64,000 nt of DNA, from positions 2,480,001 to 2,544,000 of the forward strand of contig NZ_CP054836.1 of the NCBI RefSeq assembly GCF_013358405.1, read 5' to 3'. The DNA comes from Oricola thermophila (GTDB lineage Bacteria; Pseudomonadota; Alphaproteobacteria; Rhizobiales; Rhizobiaceae). Below, piece after piece: positions 8,806 through 17,388 of the stretch (within the stretch, counting starts at the first letter, position 1; every line of letters begins with the position of its first letter). Position numbers and translations under genes: made by a program. The notes below the pieces were generated by a model. That model was not told the origin of the DNA, searched no databases, and saw only the letters and a list, made by a program, of their open reading frames with translations.

Positions 8806-10584
8806 TCACTCGGCCGCTTGGTGGACGCCGGGTATGAAGCCGAAATCGAACGGAGCCGGTTCGCCCCGGGTCGTCTTCATCTGCGCGCGCAGCGCGGTCG
8901 TTGCCGCCGTGTCGATCACCATGTCGTCGGAGATGACGACGCCGTAGTCGGCCTCCGCCTTCTCCTGCGATACGAGGCCGTCGTTGACATCGCGCAACAC
9001 CTTCTCGACGGGACGGTCCAGCGGATCTCCCCAGCCGCCCGAACCGGCGGTTATGAAGATGATCTTGTCGCCGGGCTCGACCTTCAGGTTGTCGAGCTTC
9101 GACTTGATGCGCTCGGGTTCGTCCGACCCCGCACGCACGAGCCACTTGCTCGAGGTGCCGCCGTGCAGGCCGCCATTGATGCCCCATGGCGGCACGACCT
9201 CGCGGTCGTCATGGATCGAGATCGAACCAGCCTCGAGAACCCGGTAGACCTTTTCGATTCCCGCACCGCCGCGATGAAGGCCGGCGCCGCCCGCGTCGCG
9301 CACCGGGCGGTAGCTTTCCACCAGGACCGGGTAATAGTTCTCGATGTACTCGATCGGCGTCGCGCTGAAGAGCGGCCACCAAGCATGGCCGTCCAGACCG
9401 TCGCCGCGCGGACGCCCGGGCACGCCGCCGAACAGCAGTTCCATGAGCTGGAAATATTTCCCGTTCTTGTCCTTGCCCGTGTAGATGAAGTGCGGGCTGG
9501 TGCCGTAACCCGCCGCCATCGACAGATGCGGCGCCCGCTGGCCGAGCGCGCCGGCTTGGCAGTCGAAGAAGCGCGTATGCGTGTTGAGACGGTTCGACAG
9601 GGCCGCCGGGAAGCGCGGATTGAGGAGGCTTCCCTCCGGAAGGATGATCTCGAAGAGATCGTAGAAGCCCTCGTTGAACATGATCTTCGGATCGAAGGCC
9701 ATGATCATGTAGACGCCGAAGAACAGCTTGCAGAGCCCTTCATGGATATGGAAGTTGATCGGGCCTTCCGCCTGGTCGTCCGTGCCTGTCCAGTCGATGA
9801 CGGCCACATCGCCGCGCCGATAGATCGAAAGATGGATCTTGAACGGACCGTTTCCCACACCGTCATCATCGACATAGTCCGTGAAGGTCACGGGTTCTTC
9901 CGGAATGTAATTGGTGATGAGAACGCGCATTGCCTCGCGCGTGCGGTCCATCAGCAGGTCACATGCGGAAAGATAGGTGTCCCGACCGAAGCGGTCGCAG
10001 ATCTCGCGAACGCGCTTTGCGGCCGTGCGACATCCCGCGACGAGCGCCATCAGGTCCGCCCGGTTCATGTCCGGCGTGCGGCTGTTGTTCAGCATGATCT
10101 GGAGAACGGCGTCGTTGAGCTTGCCCTTCTCGTAGATCTTCACCGGCGGCACGCGCAGGCCTTCTTCCCAGATCGAGTAGGCATCCGCCGGCATGGATCC
10201 CGGCACCTTGCCGCCAACATCGACCATGTGCCCGAAGATGGAACTGAAGCCGACATGCACCCCCTCGTGGAAGATCGGCATCATCACGCACCAATCGTTG
10301 TTGTGGGAGATCGAGCCCTTGCAGGCATAGGGATCGTTCCAGACGAAGATGTCGTCTTCGTGGATATTGTCCTTGTACTGCTCGACGATCGCGGGGATGT
10401 AGGAGCCGAACTGGCCGACAACCATCTGACCGTCCGGATTGCAGATCATCGGGAACTCGTCATGCTGTTCGCGGATGACCGGCGAAAGCGCGACGCGCAC
10501 CACGACACTGTCCATTTCGAAACGGGCATTGAGAAGCGCGTTCTCGATCAGGTCGAGGGTAATGGGATCAACTTGCTTCGTCAT
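8806..10584 (-). CDS. hyuB: Hydantoinase/oxoprolinase B subunit family protein
   Basis: A 592-aa HyuB-family protein, full length. The N-terminus has the family start (DPITLDLIENALLNARFEMD), then the IREQHDEFPMI and WNDPYACKGSISHNNDW blocks, and the glycine-rich C-terminal region (RDAGGAGLHRGGAGIEKVY, then a GGLHGG motif). With HyuA such proteins open cyclic amide or imide rings at the cost of ATP (N-methylhydantoinase, 5-oxoprolinase) or form acetone-carboxylase-like complexes. It lies 4 bp after hyuA. The substrate cannot be read from the sequence; the linked operon suggests a small cyclic amide or imide. Confidence 0.92.
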   Translation of the reverse strand: MTKQVDPITLDLIENALLNARFEMDSVVVRVALSPVIREQHDEFPMICNPDGQMVVGQFGSYIPAIVEQYKDNIHEDDIFVWNDPYACKGSISHNNDWCVMMPIFHEGVHVGFSSIFGHMVDVGGKVPGSMPADAYSIWEEGLRVPPVKIYEKGKLNDAVLQIMLNNSRTPDMNRADLMALVAGCRTAAKRVREICDRFGRDTYLSACDLLMDRTREAMRVLITNYIPEEPVTFTDYVDDDGVGNGPFKIHLSIYRRGDVAVIDWTGTDDQAEGPINFHIHEGLCKLFFGVYMIMAFDPKIMFNEGFYDLFEIILPEGSLLNPRFPAALSNRLNTHTRFFDCQAGALGQRAPHLSMAAGYGTSPHFIYTGKDKNGKYFQLMELLFGGVPGRPRGDGLDGHAWWPLFSATPIEYIENYYPVLVESYRPVRDAGGAGLHRGGAGIEKVYRVLEAGSISIHDDREVVPPWGINGGLHGGTSSKWLVRAGSDEPERIKSKLDNLKVEPGDKIIFITAGSGGWGDPLDRPVEKVLRDVNDGLVSQEKAEADYGVVISDDMVIDTAATTALRAQMKTTRGEPAPFDFGFIPGVHQAAE

Positions 10585-10588
10585 GATT

Positions 10589-12646
10589 TCATTCTCCCTT
10601 TGCGGTCGGCCAGATCATCAGGTTTCCGAGCGTGTCCACCTCGGCATAGTGATCGGGCAGCAGCACCGTCGTCGTATCGTATTGTCGGATGATTGCGGGC
10701 CCTTCGACACGCGCCCCGGCAGCGAGCCGATCACGGTCCACATGCGGGGTATCGACCCACTTGCCGTTGAAATAGCCCGGCTGCGTCTCGATGATGGCCT
10801 TGCTGACGTCGGTCGACCCCGAAGCCGGAGGCGCCTCGGCGACCGGCGGCGTCGCGCCCGTGGCGACAACGCGCAAGGCGACGAGCTCGATGGGCAGGTC
10901 GAAACGGACACCATAGAGGCGCTCGTGAGTGTCATGGAAATCGGCGAGCGCCGACTCGATACCGGATGCCTCCTCTATCTTGTCGGCAGGCACCTGGATC
11001 GTCACCTCGAAGCCCTGCTGCTCGTAGCGCAGATCGAGCGAATAGGTGATGCCGCGATCGGCTTCCGCAACTTCCTGCTCGTCGAGCCATTCGACGGCCT
11101 TCCGGCGAAGCTCGGCGAACTGTTCGAACACCTGCGTATCGTCCATGCCCGCGATCGAGCCGATCAGGGTACGCACGAACTCGTTCTTGAACTCGGCTTC
11201 GAGGAAACCCAGCGCCGACAGCACGCCCGGATTGTGCGGCACGACAACCGGATAGCAACCAAGGAGCGCCGCAATCGCGTTAGCATGAAGCGGACCGGCC
11301 CCGCCGAAGGCGACCATGCCGAAATCGCGCGGATCGAGACCACGCTGAACCGTGATCACCCGCAACGCGCCAAGCATTACCTCGTTGGCGATATCGAGAA
11401 TGCCCTGGGCGGCCGCTTCCGGACCGAGGCCGATGGCCTTTCCGATGCCGGCGACAGCCTCTCGGGCGCCCTCGACGTCAAGGCTCATGTCACCGCCAAG
11501 AAGGCGTGACGGAAGATAGCCGAGCACCACGTTGGCATCCGACACGGTCGGCTCCGTGCCACCGCGACCGTAGGCTACCGGGCCAGGCATCGCGCCGGCG
11601 CTGCGCGGTCCGACGCGCAGGGAACTGGTCAGCTCGGACACCTCGGCGATAGAGCCGCCGCCCGCGCCGACGCTTCGGACATCGAGCGTAGGAACCTTGG
11701 CGGGGAAAAAGCCCACTTCCGTGGAACGGGAGATCGTGGGTTCGCCGTCGATGATCACGGAGACGTCGGTCGAGGTGCCGCCCATGTCGAAAGCGAGAAG
11801 CTTGCTGAGGCCAGTGCGGCGCGCGACCATCGCCGTCGCGGTCACGCCACCGGCCGGTCCCGACAGGACGGTGTGCACCGGACGCGAAGCCGCCGCCTGC
11901 GCGCTCATCAGGCCGCCGTCGGAGCGCACGATGTGCAGCTTGGAGTCGACCCCCACCTCGGCCAGGCGCTTCTCGATCCGCGACAGATAACGGGTCATGA
12001 TCGGACGCACATAGTCGTTCATCACGGTCGTTATGGCGCGGTCATACTCGCGGAATTCCGGCAAGATGTCCGAGGAGAGCGACACGTGCATGTCCGGAAA
12101 ACGCTCGAGGACGAGTTCGCGAAGGCGCTGCTCATGCGCCGGATTGGCATAGGAGTGCATCAGCGAGATGGTAAGCGCCTCGATACCCGAGCCACAGAGG
12201 TCCTCGATCAGTTCGATCGCGCGGGCCTCGTCGAGTTCGCGAGTCACATTGCCCCGGGCATCGATACGCTCGGGAATGCCGCGCGTGTCCTTCAGCGCGG
12301 CGAGCGGGTCCGGCTTGTCCATGACGATCCAGCCGAAGAGCGGCCCCGGCGTCCAGGACTTTGCGAGATGCAGCGTGTACTCGAAACCCTCCGTAACAAG
12401 AAGGCCGACACGGGCACCCTTACCTTCCAGAACTGCGTTGGTGGCAACGGTGGTGCCATGAAGGACAAGCGATATGTCCGACGGCTTGACGCCTGCCTTT
12501 TCGCAAATCAGGCGAACGCCCTCCGAAACACCGATCGACTGGTCCTGCGGTGTGGACGGAGTCTTTGCCCGGTATGTCGTCTTGGTCGCATCGTCCTGAA
12601 GAAGCAGATCGGTGAACGTCCCGCCTACATCAACTCCTAGCCTCAT
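10589..12646 (-). CDS. hyuA: Hydantoinase/oxoprolinase A subunit family protein
   Basis: A 685-aa HyuA-family ATPase subunit. The actin-like phosphate-binding motif GVDVGGTFTD is at residues 4-13, with a second ATP-site block (AFDMGGTSTDVSVI) and the family motif VAFGGAGPLHA in the C-terminal half. HyuA normally pairs with HyuB for ATP-driven hydrolysis of hydantoins, 5-oxoproline or related rings. The gene is first in the hyuAB operon and divergent from a leuC-like gene. The shared divergent promoter holds the second copy of the LacI-type operator, 58 bp upstream of this start. Confidence 0.93.
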   Translation of the reverse strand: MRLGVDVGGTFTDLLLQDDATKTTYRAKTPSTPQDQSIGVSEGVRLICEKAGVKPSDISLVLHGTTVATNAVLEGKGARVGLLVTEGFEYTLHLAKSWTPGPLFGWIVMDKPDPLAALKDTRGIPERIDARGNVTRELDEARAIELIEDLCGSGIEALTISLMHSYANPAHEQRLRELVLERFPDMHVSLSSDILPEFREYDRAITTVMNDYVRPIMTRYLSRIEKRLAEVGVDSKLHIVRSDGGLMSAQAAASRPVHTVLSGPAGGVTATAMVARRTGLSKLLAFDMGGTSTDVSVIIDGEPTISRSTEVGFFPAKVPTLDVRSVGAGGGSIAEVSELTSSLRVGPRSAGAMPGPVAYGRGGTEPTVSDANVVLGYLPSRLLGGDMSLDVEGAREAVAGIGKAIGLGPEAAAQGILDIANEVMLGALRVITVQRGLDPRDFGMVAFGGAGPLHANAIAALLGCYPVVVPHNPGVLSALGFLEAEFKNEFVRTLIGSIAGMDDTQVFEQFAELRRKAVEWLDEQEVAEADRGITYSLDLRYEQQGFEVTIQVPADKIEEASGIESALADFHDTHERLYGVRFDLPIELVALRVVATGATPPVAEAPPASGSTDVSKAIIETQPGYFNGKWVDTPHVDRDRLAAGARVEGPAIIRQYDTTTVLLPDHYAEVDTLGNLMIWPTAKGE

Positions 12647-12703
12647 TGTCTGTCTCCAAATTCATTCGTTATCCACCGGCCCGGTCGATGGCGCGCTTGC
12701 TAT

Positions 12704-12717
12704 TGAATGCGTATTCA
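12704..12717. promoter_or_regulatory. Putative LacI-family operator, copy 2
   Basis: TGAATGCGTATTCA is the exact reverse complement of the palindrome at 7515-7528. It lies in the 183-bp divergent region between hyuA (start 12646) and the leuC-like gene (start 12830), 58 bp from the hyuA start, the same distance as copy 1 from the binding-protein start. This suggests that the regulator at 7755-8786 controls both flanking operons here. Confidence 0.72.
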
Positions 12718-12829
12718 TGAAATAGTATGGTGACGCCGAAATCAAGCGATATTTCACCCGAATCTTCCGAGCGAAATAGCGGCCCGGAGGAGCGACAAGT
12801 ATTTGTTTTAAAAGGAGAACCCCCCATAA

Positions 12830-14233
12830 ATGGCGGGACATACCCTGTATGAAAAGATATGGAGCAGGCATGTCGTGACCGATTTCGGGAACGACGAGGC
12901 ACTGCTCTACGTGGACCGCCACCTGGTGCAAGAGGTGTCCAGTCCGCAGGCATTCGCAGCCCTCGACAAGGCGGGACGCAAGGTGCGCCGGCCGGAGGCT
13001 CATATCGCGGTCGCGGACCACGCGGTCCCCACACTGCGAAACGGCGACACCTTCGCCGACGAGCTTGCCCGCAAACAGGTCGAGCGCCTCAATCAGAACG
13101 CCGCCAAGCACGGTATCACCTACATACCCATGGACGGTGCCGGGCATGGAATCGTCCACGTGATCGGACCCGAACTCGGCTTCACGCTGCCTGGAGCCGT
13201 GCTTGTATGCGGCGATAGCCATACCTGCACCCACGGTGCGTTCGGCTGCATTGCATTCGGCATCGGAGCAAGCGAATGCGCCAGCGTCTTCGCGACCCAG
13301 ACCCTCCGGCAACGCCGGCAGAAGACGATGCGCGTCAACCTGGAAGGCGGCCTGCCGCACGGCGTCACCATCAAGGATGTCATTCTCGCCCTGATCGCTG
13401 AGATCGGAACCGGCGGAGGCGTTGGCTACGCAATCGAATTTTCCGGCTCGACTGTCCGGGACCTGTCGATGGAAGCGCGCATGACGCTCTGCAACATGGC
13501 GATCGAGGCAGGCAGCCGCGTCGGCATGGTTGCCCCGGACGAAAAGACGATCTCATACCTGGAAGGCCGGCCGCTCGCGCCGTCGGGAGATGTCTGGCAG
13601 GCCGCGGTGAAGGACTGGCTCTCGCTCCGCAGCGACGAGGATGCGGTCTACGACCGGGAGATCACATTCGATACGTCCGCGCTCGCCCCGCAGGTATCCT
13701 GGGGCACGACCCCGGAACTGACGTCGCCCGTCACCGGCGTCGTGCCGGACCCGGACGCCGAGCCGAACGAAAACCGCAGCGAGAAGATCAGGAAGAGCCT
13801 CGCCTACATGGACCTCAGGCCGGGCACGGCACTCGCCGAAATCGCCATCGATCGGGTCTTCATCGGGTCCTGCACCAACGGCCGTATCGAGGACCTGCGC
13901 GCTGCCGCGGGAATTCTCGCCGGGAGGAAAGTCGCAAGCGGCGTGGCGGCGATCGCCGTCCCCGGCTCGGCATCCGTCAAGACGATGGCCGAGGCCGAAG
14001 GGCTGCACGAGATATTCCTCGCGGCCGGCTTCGAATGGCGCGATGCGGGCTGCTCGATGTGCGTCGGCATCAACGAGGATCGCCTGGCGGAGGGAGAGCG
14101 TTGCGCCTCCACCTCGAACCGGAACTTCGAAGGCCGGCAGGGAATTGGCGGTCGAACCCACCTGATGAGTCCGATCATGGCCGCCGCCGCGGCAATTGCA
14201 GGACACATCACCGACGTCAGGGAATTTCTTTGA
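12830..14233 (+). CDS. leuC: 3-isopropylmalate dehydratase large-subunit family (aconitase superfamily), probably catabolic
   Basis: A 467-aa LeuC-type large subunit of an iron-sulfur hydro-lyase. The three expected [4Fe-4S] cysteines are present (C348 in GSCTNGR; C408 and C411 in AGCSMCVG). The VCGDSHTCTHGAFG block is at about 126-139 and the active-site STSNRNFEGRQG block is near 430. The start follows an AAAAGGAG box. With the small subunit it would hydrate or dehydrate a branched malate/maleate. No other leucine-synthesis genes are near, and the linked hydantoinase, amidase and lyase genes point to catabolism. Relatives include maleate/citraconate hydratases and 2,3-dimethylmalate dehydratase DmdA; which applies is not decidable here. 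Confidence 0.9.
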   Translation: MAGHTLYEKIWSRHVVTDFGNDEALLYVDRHLVQEVSSPQAFAALDKAGRKVRRPEAHIAVADHAVPTLRNGDTFADELARKQVERLNQNAAKHGITYIPMDGAGHGIVHVIGPELGFTLPGAVLVCGDSHTCTHGAFGCIAFGIGASECASVFATQTLRQRRQKTMRVNLEGGLPHGVTIKDVILALIAEIGTGGGVGYAIEFSGSTVRDLSMEARMTLCNMAIEAGSRVGMVAPDEKTISYLEGRPLAPSGDVWQAAVKDWLSLRSDEDAVYDREITFDTSALAPQVSWGTTPELTSPVTGVVPDPDAEPNENRSEKIRKSLAYMDLRPGTALAEIAIDRVFIGSCTNGRIEDLRAAAGILAGRKVASGVAAIAVPGSASVKTMAEAEGLHEIFLAAGFEWRDAGCSMCVGINEDRLAEGERCASTSNRNFEGRQGIGGRTHLMSPIMAAAAAIAGHITDVREFL

Positions 14234-14237
14234 GACC

Positions 14238-14876
14238 ATGAAAAAGCTGTTGAAACTGCGAAGTGTCGCCGCGCCGCTGTTCGAGAACGCGGTCGACACG
14301 GATGTCATCTTCCCGGCGAGGTTCCTGCTCATCCTGGACCGCGACGGGCTCGGCAAATACGCCTTCAATGAAAGAAGGAGCGGCACTTCCCCATTCGTCC
14401 TGGACACACCGCCTTACGACAAGGCGGAGATTCTCGTGACCGGGGAAAACTTCGGCACGGGTTCGAGCCGCGAACAGGCCGTCTGGGCATTGGCGGATAT
14501 CGGCATCCGCTGCGTCATTGCCCGCAGCTTCGGCGAAATCTTCTTCGCCAACTGCTTCAAGAACGGCCTGCTGCCGATCCGCCTCGAAGGCAGCGACATG
14601 ACGGCCGTCGAACGAGCGGCAAGCGCCGCCGAGCCGGTCACCGTCGATCTCGAAAGCCAGCGCATCGAGCTGGCCGACGGCACGGTCATCCGCTTCGACA
14701 TCGAACCGAACCGCAAGCGCTCGCTGCTCTCCGGGCTGGACGAGGTAGGCATCATTCTCGCCGAGGAGGTGGCCGCGATCGAGGCTCATGAAGCGCGCCG
14801 TGCCGAGACGGCCCCATGGCTCGTGATCGCTTCGCGGCAGTTCGAAAACATACCCCCAAAAGAGGACGCAGCCTGA
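14238..14876 (+). CDS. leuD: 3-isopropylmalate dehydratase small-subunit family
   Basis: A 212-aa LeuD-type swivelling subunit, partner of the upstream LeuC-like protein. Near the N-terminus is the family motif NAVDTDVIFPARFL, followed by GTGSSREQAVWAL and the AxSFGEIFFANCFKNGLLPI block, all standard for small subunits. The ATG at 14238, 4 bp after the leuC-like stop, was chosen because it begins KKLLKLRSVAAPL, matching family starts; an upstream in-frame start would overlap leuC. It overlaps the next gene by one base. The substrate is as uncertain as for the large subunit. Confidence 0.9.
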   Translation: MKKLLKLRSVAAPLFENAVDTDVIFPARFLLILDRDGLGKYAFNERRSGTSPFVLDTPPYDKAEILVTGENFGTGSSREQAVWALADIGIRCVIARSFGEIFFANCFKNGLLPIRLEGSDMTAVERAASAAEPVTVDLESQRIELADGTVIRFDIEPNRKRSLLSGLDEVGIILAEEVAAIEAHEARRAETAPWLVIASRQFENIPPKEDAA

Positions 14877-15517
14877 TGAGTACCGAAAGCGATCTCCAGG
14901 AAAACTACCGCCGCGCATACGGAAACAGGATCGGTTTCGGCAAGAAGCCCGCGCTCATACTGATCGATTTCGTCGAAGCCTATTTCGATCCCGCATGCGA
15001 ACTTTACGCTGATGTCGAGGACGCCCTCGCCTCCGCCCTCCGTATACGCGACAAGGCACGCGAGATCGGGATTCCGGTCATTTACACGAATGTCGTCTAC
15101 CAGGCCGGCGGCGTCGATGGCGGGCGCTTCTTCCAGAAGGCCCTGCCGCTCAGAAACTTCGTTTCCGGGAACCCCATGGGTGCGTGGCCAAAAGGCATGG
15201 AAGTCGGCGAGCACGAACTCGTCGTCTCCAAGCAGTACCCGAGCGCCTTCTTCGGCACTTCCCTTGCTGCGACGCTCGCGACCCTGGGCGTGGACACGCT
15301 TGTCCATACGGGCCTGACCACGAGCGGCTGCGTGAGAGCCACCTGTGTCGATTGCTGCTCGCACGGCTTCATTCCGATCATCGCCCGCGAAGCGGTCGGA
15401 GATCGCCACAGCGCGCCCCATGAAGCGAACCTGTTCGACATGGACGCCAAATACGCCGACGTCGTCAGCGAGGCCGACGTCATCGAATATTTCAACAAGA
15501 CGGGAAAAAGCCAATGA
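14876..15517 (+). CDS. Isochorismatase-family cysteine amidohydrolase
   Basis: A 213-aa member of the isochorismatase-like cysteine hydrolases. The triad is visible: D31 (LILIDF), K119 (VVSKQYPSAFFGT) and nucleophile C152 (GLTTSGCVRATCVD), the last preceded by the family cis-peptide region. Such enzymes hydrolyse small amides: N-carbamoylsarcosine, maleamate, ureidoacrylate, nicotinamide. The start at 14876 overlaps the leuD-like stop (TGATG). Next to HyuAB it could hydrolyse the amide left after ring opening, giving the acid used by the LeuCD-type hydro-lyase. That order is inference. Confidence 0.9.
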   Translation: MSTESDLQENYRRAYGNRIGFGKKPALILIDFVEAYFDPACELYADVEDALASALRIRDKAREIGIPVIYTNVVYQAGGVDGGRFFQKALPLRNFVSGNPMGAWPKGMEVGEHELVVSKQYPSAFFGTSLAATLATLGVDTLVHTGLTTSGCVRATCVDCCSHGFIPIIAREAVGDRHSAPHEANLFDMDAKYADVVSEADVIEYFNKTGKSQ

Positions 15518-16398
15518 ACAAGCCGAGCCTGCGAGCCGCCCTAGAGACCGGGAACATCGTCGTCGCGCCGGGTATCCACGACATGATCGCAGCCGTGGTC
15601 AGCAACAAGATCGGCTTCGACTTCGTCTATTCCTCCGGCTACTGGGGCACGGCATCGGCGCAGGGTATCCCCGACGCCGGAATCGCCACCTACACGGAAA
15701 TGCTGGATCGGGTGGAAACCCTCTGCCGGACCGCCAATGCCAGCGTCATCGCGGATGCCGATACCGGCTATGGCGGCCTGCTGAATGTCGACCACACCGT
15801 TCGCGGCTACGAGCGCGCCGGCGCAGTGGCCATCCAGATCGAGGACCAGGAATTTCCGAAGAAGTGCGGCCACACGCCCAACAAGCGGGTCGTTCCGCGC
15901 GAGGACATGATGCGCAAGATCCAGGTGGCCTGCGAAGCGCGCGAGAAGAAGAGCGAAACGCTCATCATCGCCCGAACCGATGCGCGCCAGGTCGAGGGTT
16001 TCGATGGCGCGATCCAGCGCGGCCTCGCCTATCGCGACGCGGGCGCGGACATCGTCTTCGTCGAGGCGTTGGAAAGCGAGGAGGAGATGCGGCGCGCATG
16101 CGAGCTGATCCCCGCGCCAATGATGGCCAACATGGCCGATGGCGGAAAGACCCCCATTCGTCCCGCCTCGGAGCTCGCCGAAATAGGGTACGCTCTCGCC
16201 ATCTTCCCGTCGATGACCGGCCTTGCGGCCGCCGCGGCCGTGGAAAACGCGCTGAAGGTACTCAAGGTCGAGGGCACTTCGGCATCGGACAATATCGACC
16301 TGTTCGATTTTTCCGAGTTCAACCAGCTGATCGGCTTCCAGTCCGTCTGGGATTTCGAAGCGCGGTGGGCAGAGGTGGAGGATTCCGGTCATGGCTAA
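15514..16398 (+). CDS. Isocitrate lyase/PEP mutase superfamily lyase (2-methylisocitrate or dimethylmalate lyase-like)
   Basis: A 294-aa TIM-barrel lyase. The Mg2+-site block DADTGYG is at 81-87 and the superfamily catalytic motif KKCGH at 116-120; the retained cysteine fits a true C-C lyase such as methylisocitrate lyase or 2,3-dimethylmalate lyase rather than a phosphonate mutase. It starts at an ATGA overlap with the amidohydrolase stop. Placed right after a LeuCD-type hydro-lyase, it could cleave a branched malate to pyruvate (or glyoxylate) plus a short acid, as in the dimethylmalate branch of nicotinate fermentation. Oxaloacetate decarboxylase-like activity is an alternative. Confidence 0.88.
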   Translation: MNKPSLRAALETGNIVVAPGIHDMIAAVVSNKIGFDFVYSSGYWGTASAQGIPDAGIATYTEMLDRVETLCRTANASVIADADTGYGGLLNVDHTVRGYERAGAVAIQIEDQEFPKKCGHTPNKRVVPREDMMRKIQVACEAREKKSETLIIARTDARQVEGFDGAIQRGLAYRDAGADIVFVEALESEEEMRRACELIPAPMMANMADGGKTPIRPASELAEIGYALAIFPSMTGLAAAAAVENALKVLKVEGTSASDNIDLFDFSEFNQLIGFQSVWDFEARWAEVEDSGHG

Positions 16399-17344
16399 CG
16401 TGGCCTGCATCGGTGTCGGCACCGTGGGAAGCGGCTGGGCGGCCGTTTTCGCGCGGGCCGGACACACGGTGTCCCTGTTCGACGCGAAGGAGGACACGGT
16501 ATACTCATTCGCAATGCCACGCATCGAGGCGACGCTGCGCCAGCTCCATGAGGCAATGCCCGCAGCCGAGACTCCGGGCGAGATCCTCGACCGCGTCATT
16601 CCTTGCGGCAAACTTCGCCAGGCCGTCGAAAACGCCGACTACGTGCAGGAAAGCGTTCGCGAGGACATCGACGTCAAGCGCGCCCTGTTCGACGAGATCG
16701 GGCGGCTCGTCCCCGCGACCTGCCTTCTGCTGTCATCTACATCGGCACTGCCCGGTTCTCGCTTCCTGTCGGACATCCCCGCCCCGGAGCGCGCGCTCGT
16801 GGCGCATCCGGTCAACCCGCCATCGCACATTCCGCTCGTCGAGCTGTGCGGCACCGGATTGACGGCGCCCGAAAGCATAGAGGCGGCACGCGCCTTCTAT
16901 ATCGACGCCGGAATGGATCCCATCGTTGTGAGAAAGGAAATCGACGGCTTCATTCTCAACCGTCTGCAATACACGCTCGTCGCCGAGGCCATGCATCTTG
17001 TCGGCGAGGGCTATTGCACCGCGGAGGAAGTGGACCGCGTGATCACCAGCGGCCTCGCCCTGCGATGGGCATCCATCGGCCCGTTCATGACCGCACATCT
17101 CAATGCGCGGGACGGCTTTGCCGGCTTCGTCGGACAACTTGGCCCGATGATGAAGAAAATGGGACAGGACGCGCGCACAGACTACGACTGGGGCCCGGAG
17201 ATGGTCGAGACCATCCACGGGCAACTGTCGGCATCCCAGCCCGTCGAGACCATTCCCGCGGCCCAGGCATGGCGGGACCGGCGCATCCTCGCGACGCGGA
17301 AAATGCAGGCGGGAGACAGGATTCCGGACAAGTCCGACAACTGA
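16391..17344 (+). CDS. 3-hydroxyacyl-CoA dehydrogenase-like NAD-dependent dehydrogenase
   Basis: A 317-aa, two-domain dehydrogenase of the family that includes L-gulonate 3-dehydrogenase and L-carnitine dehydrogenase. The dinucleotide motif GVGTVGSG is at 8-15, the catalytic histidine is H139 (AHPVNPP) with E151 beyond it (VELCGTG), and the C-terminal helical domain begins with IDGFILNRLQYTLVAEA. It overlaps the lyase gene by 8 nt. It likely oxidises a 3-hydroxy acid or its reverse reaction product; it may not use CoA thioesters, as its non-CoA relatives do not. The substrate is not known. Confidence 0.88.
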   Translation: MANVACIGVGTVGSGWAAVFARAGHTVSLFDAKEDTVYSFAMPRIEATLRQLHEAMPAAETPGEILDRVIPCGKLRQAVENADYVQESVREDIDVKRALFDEIGRLVPATCLLLSSTSALPGSRFLSDIPAPERALVAHPVNPPSHIPLVELCGTGLTAPESIEAARAFYIDAGMDPIVVRKEIDGFILNRLQYTLVAEAMHLVGEGYCTAEEVDRVITSGLALRWASIGPFMTAHLNARDGFAGFVGQLGPMMKKMGQDARTDYDWGPEMVETIHGQLSASQPVETIPAAQAWRDRRILATRKMQAGDRIPDKSDN

Positions 17345-17388
17345 CGACACAGCAAGGGAGGAGGCCGGCACCGGATGCCGGCGACGCA

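Noticed and set aside
12830..14876. Reading leuC/leuD as the leucine-synthesis genes of the organism
   Set aside because: They sit in a catabolic operon behind a LacI-type operator without leuA or leuB; a paralogous catabolic hydro-lyase is more likely, although the fold assignment is firm.
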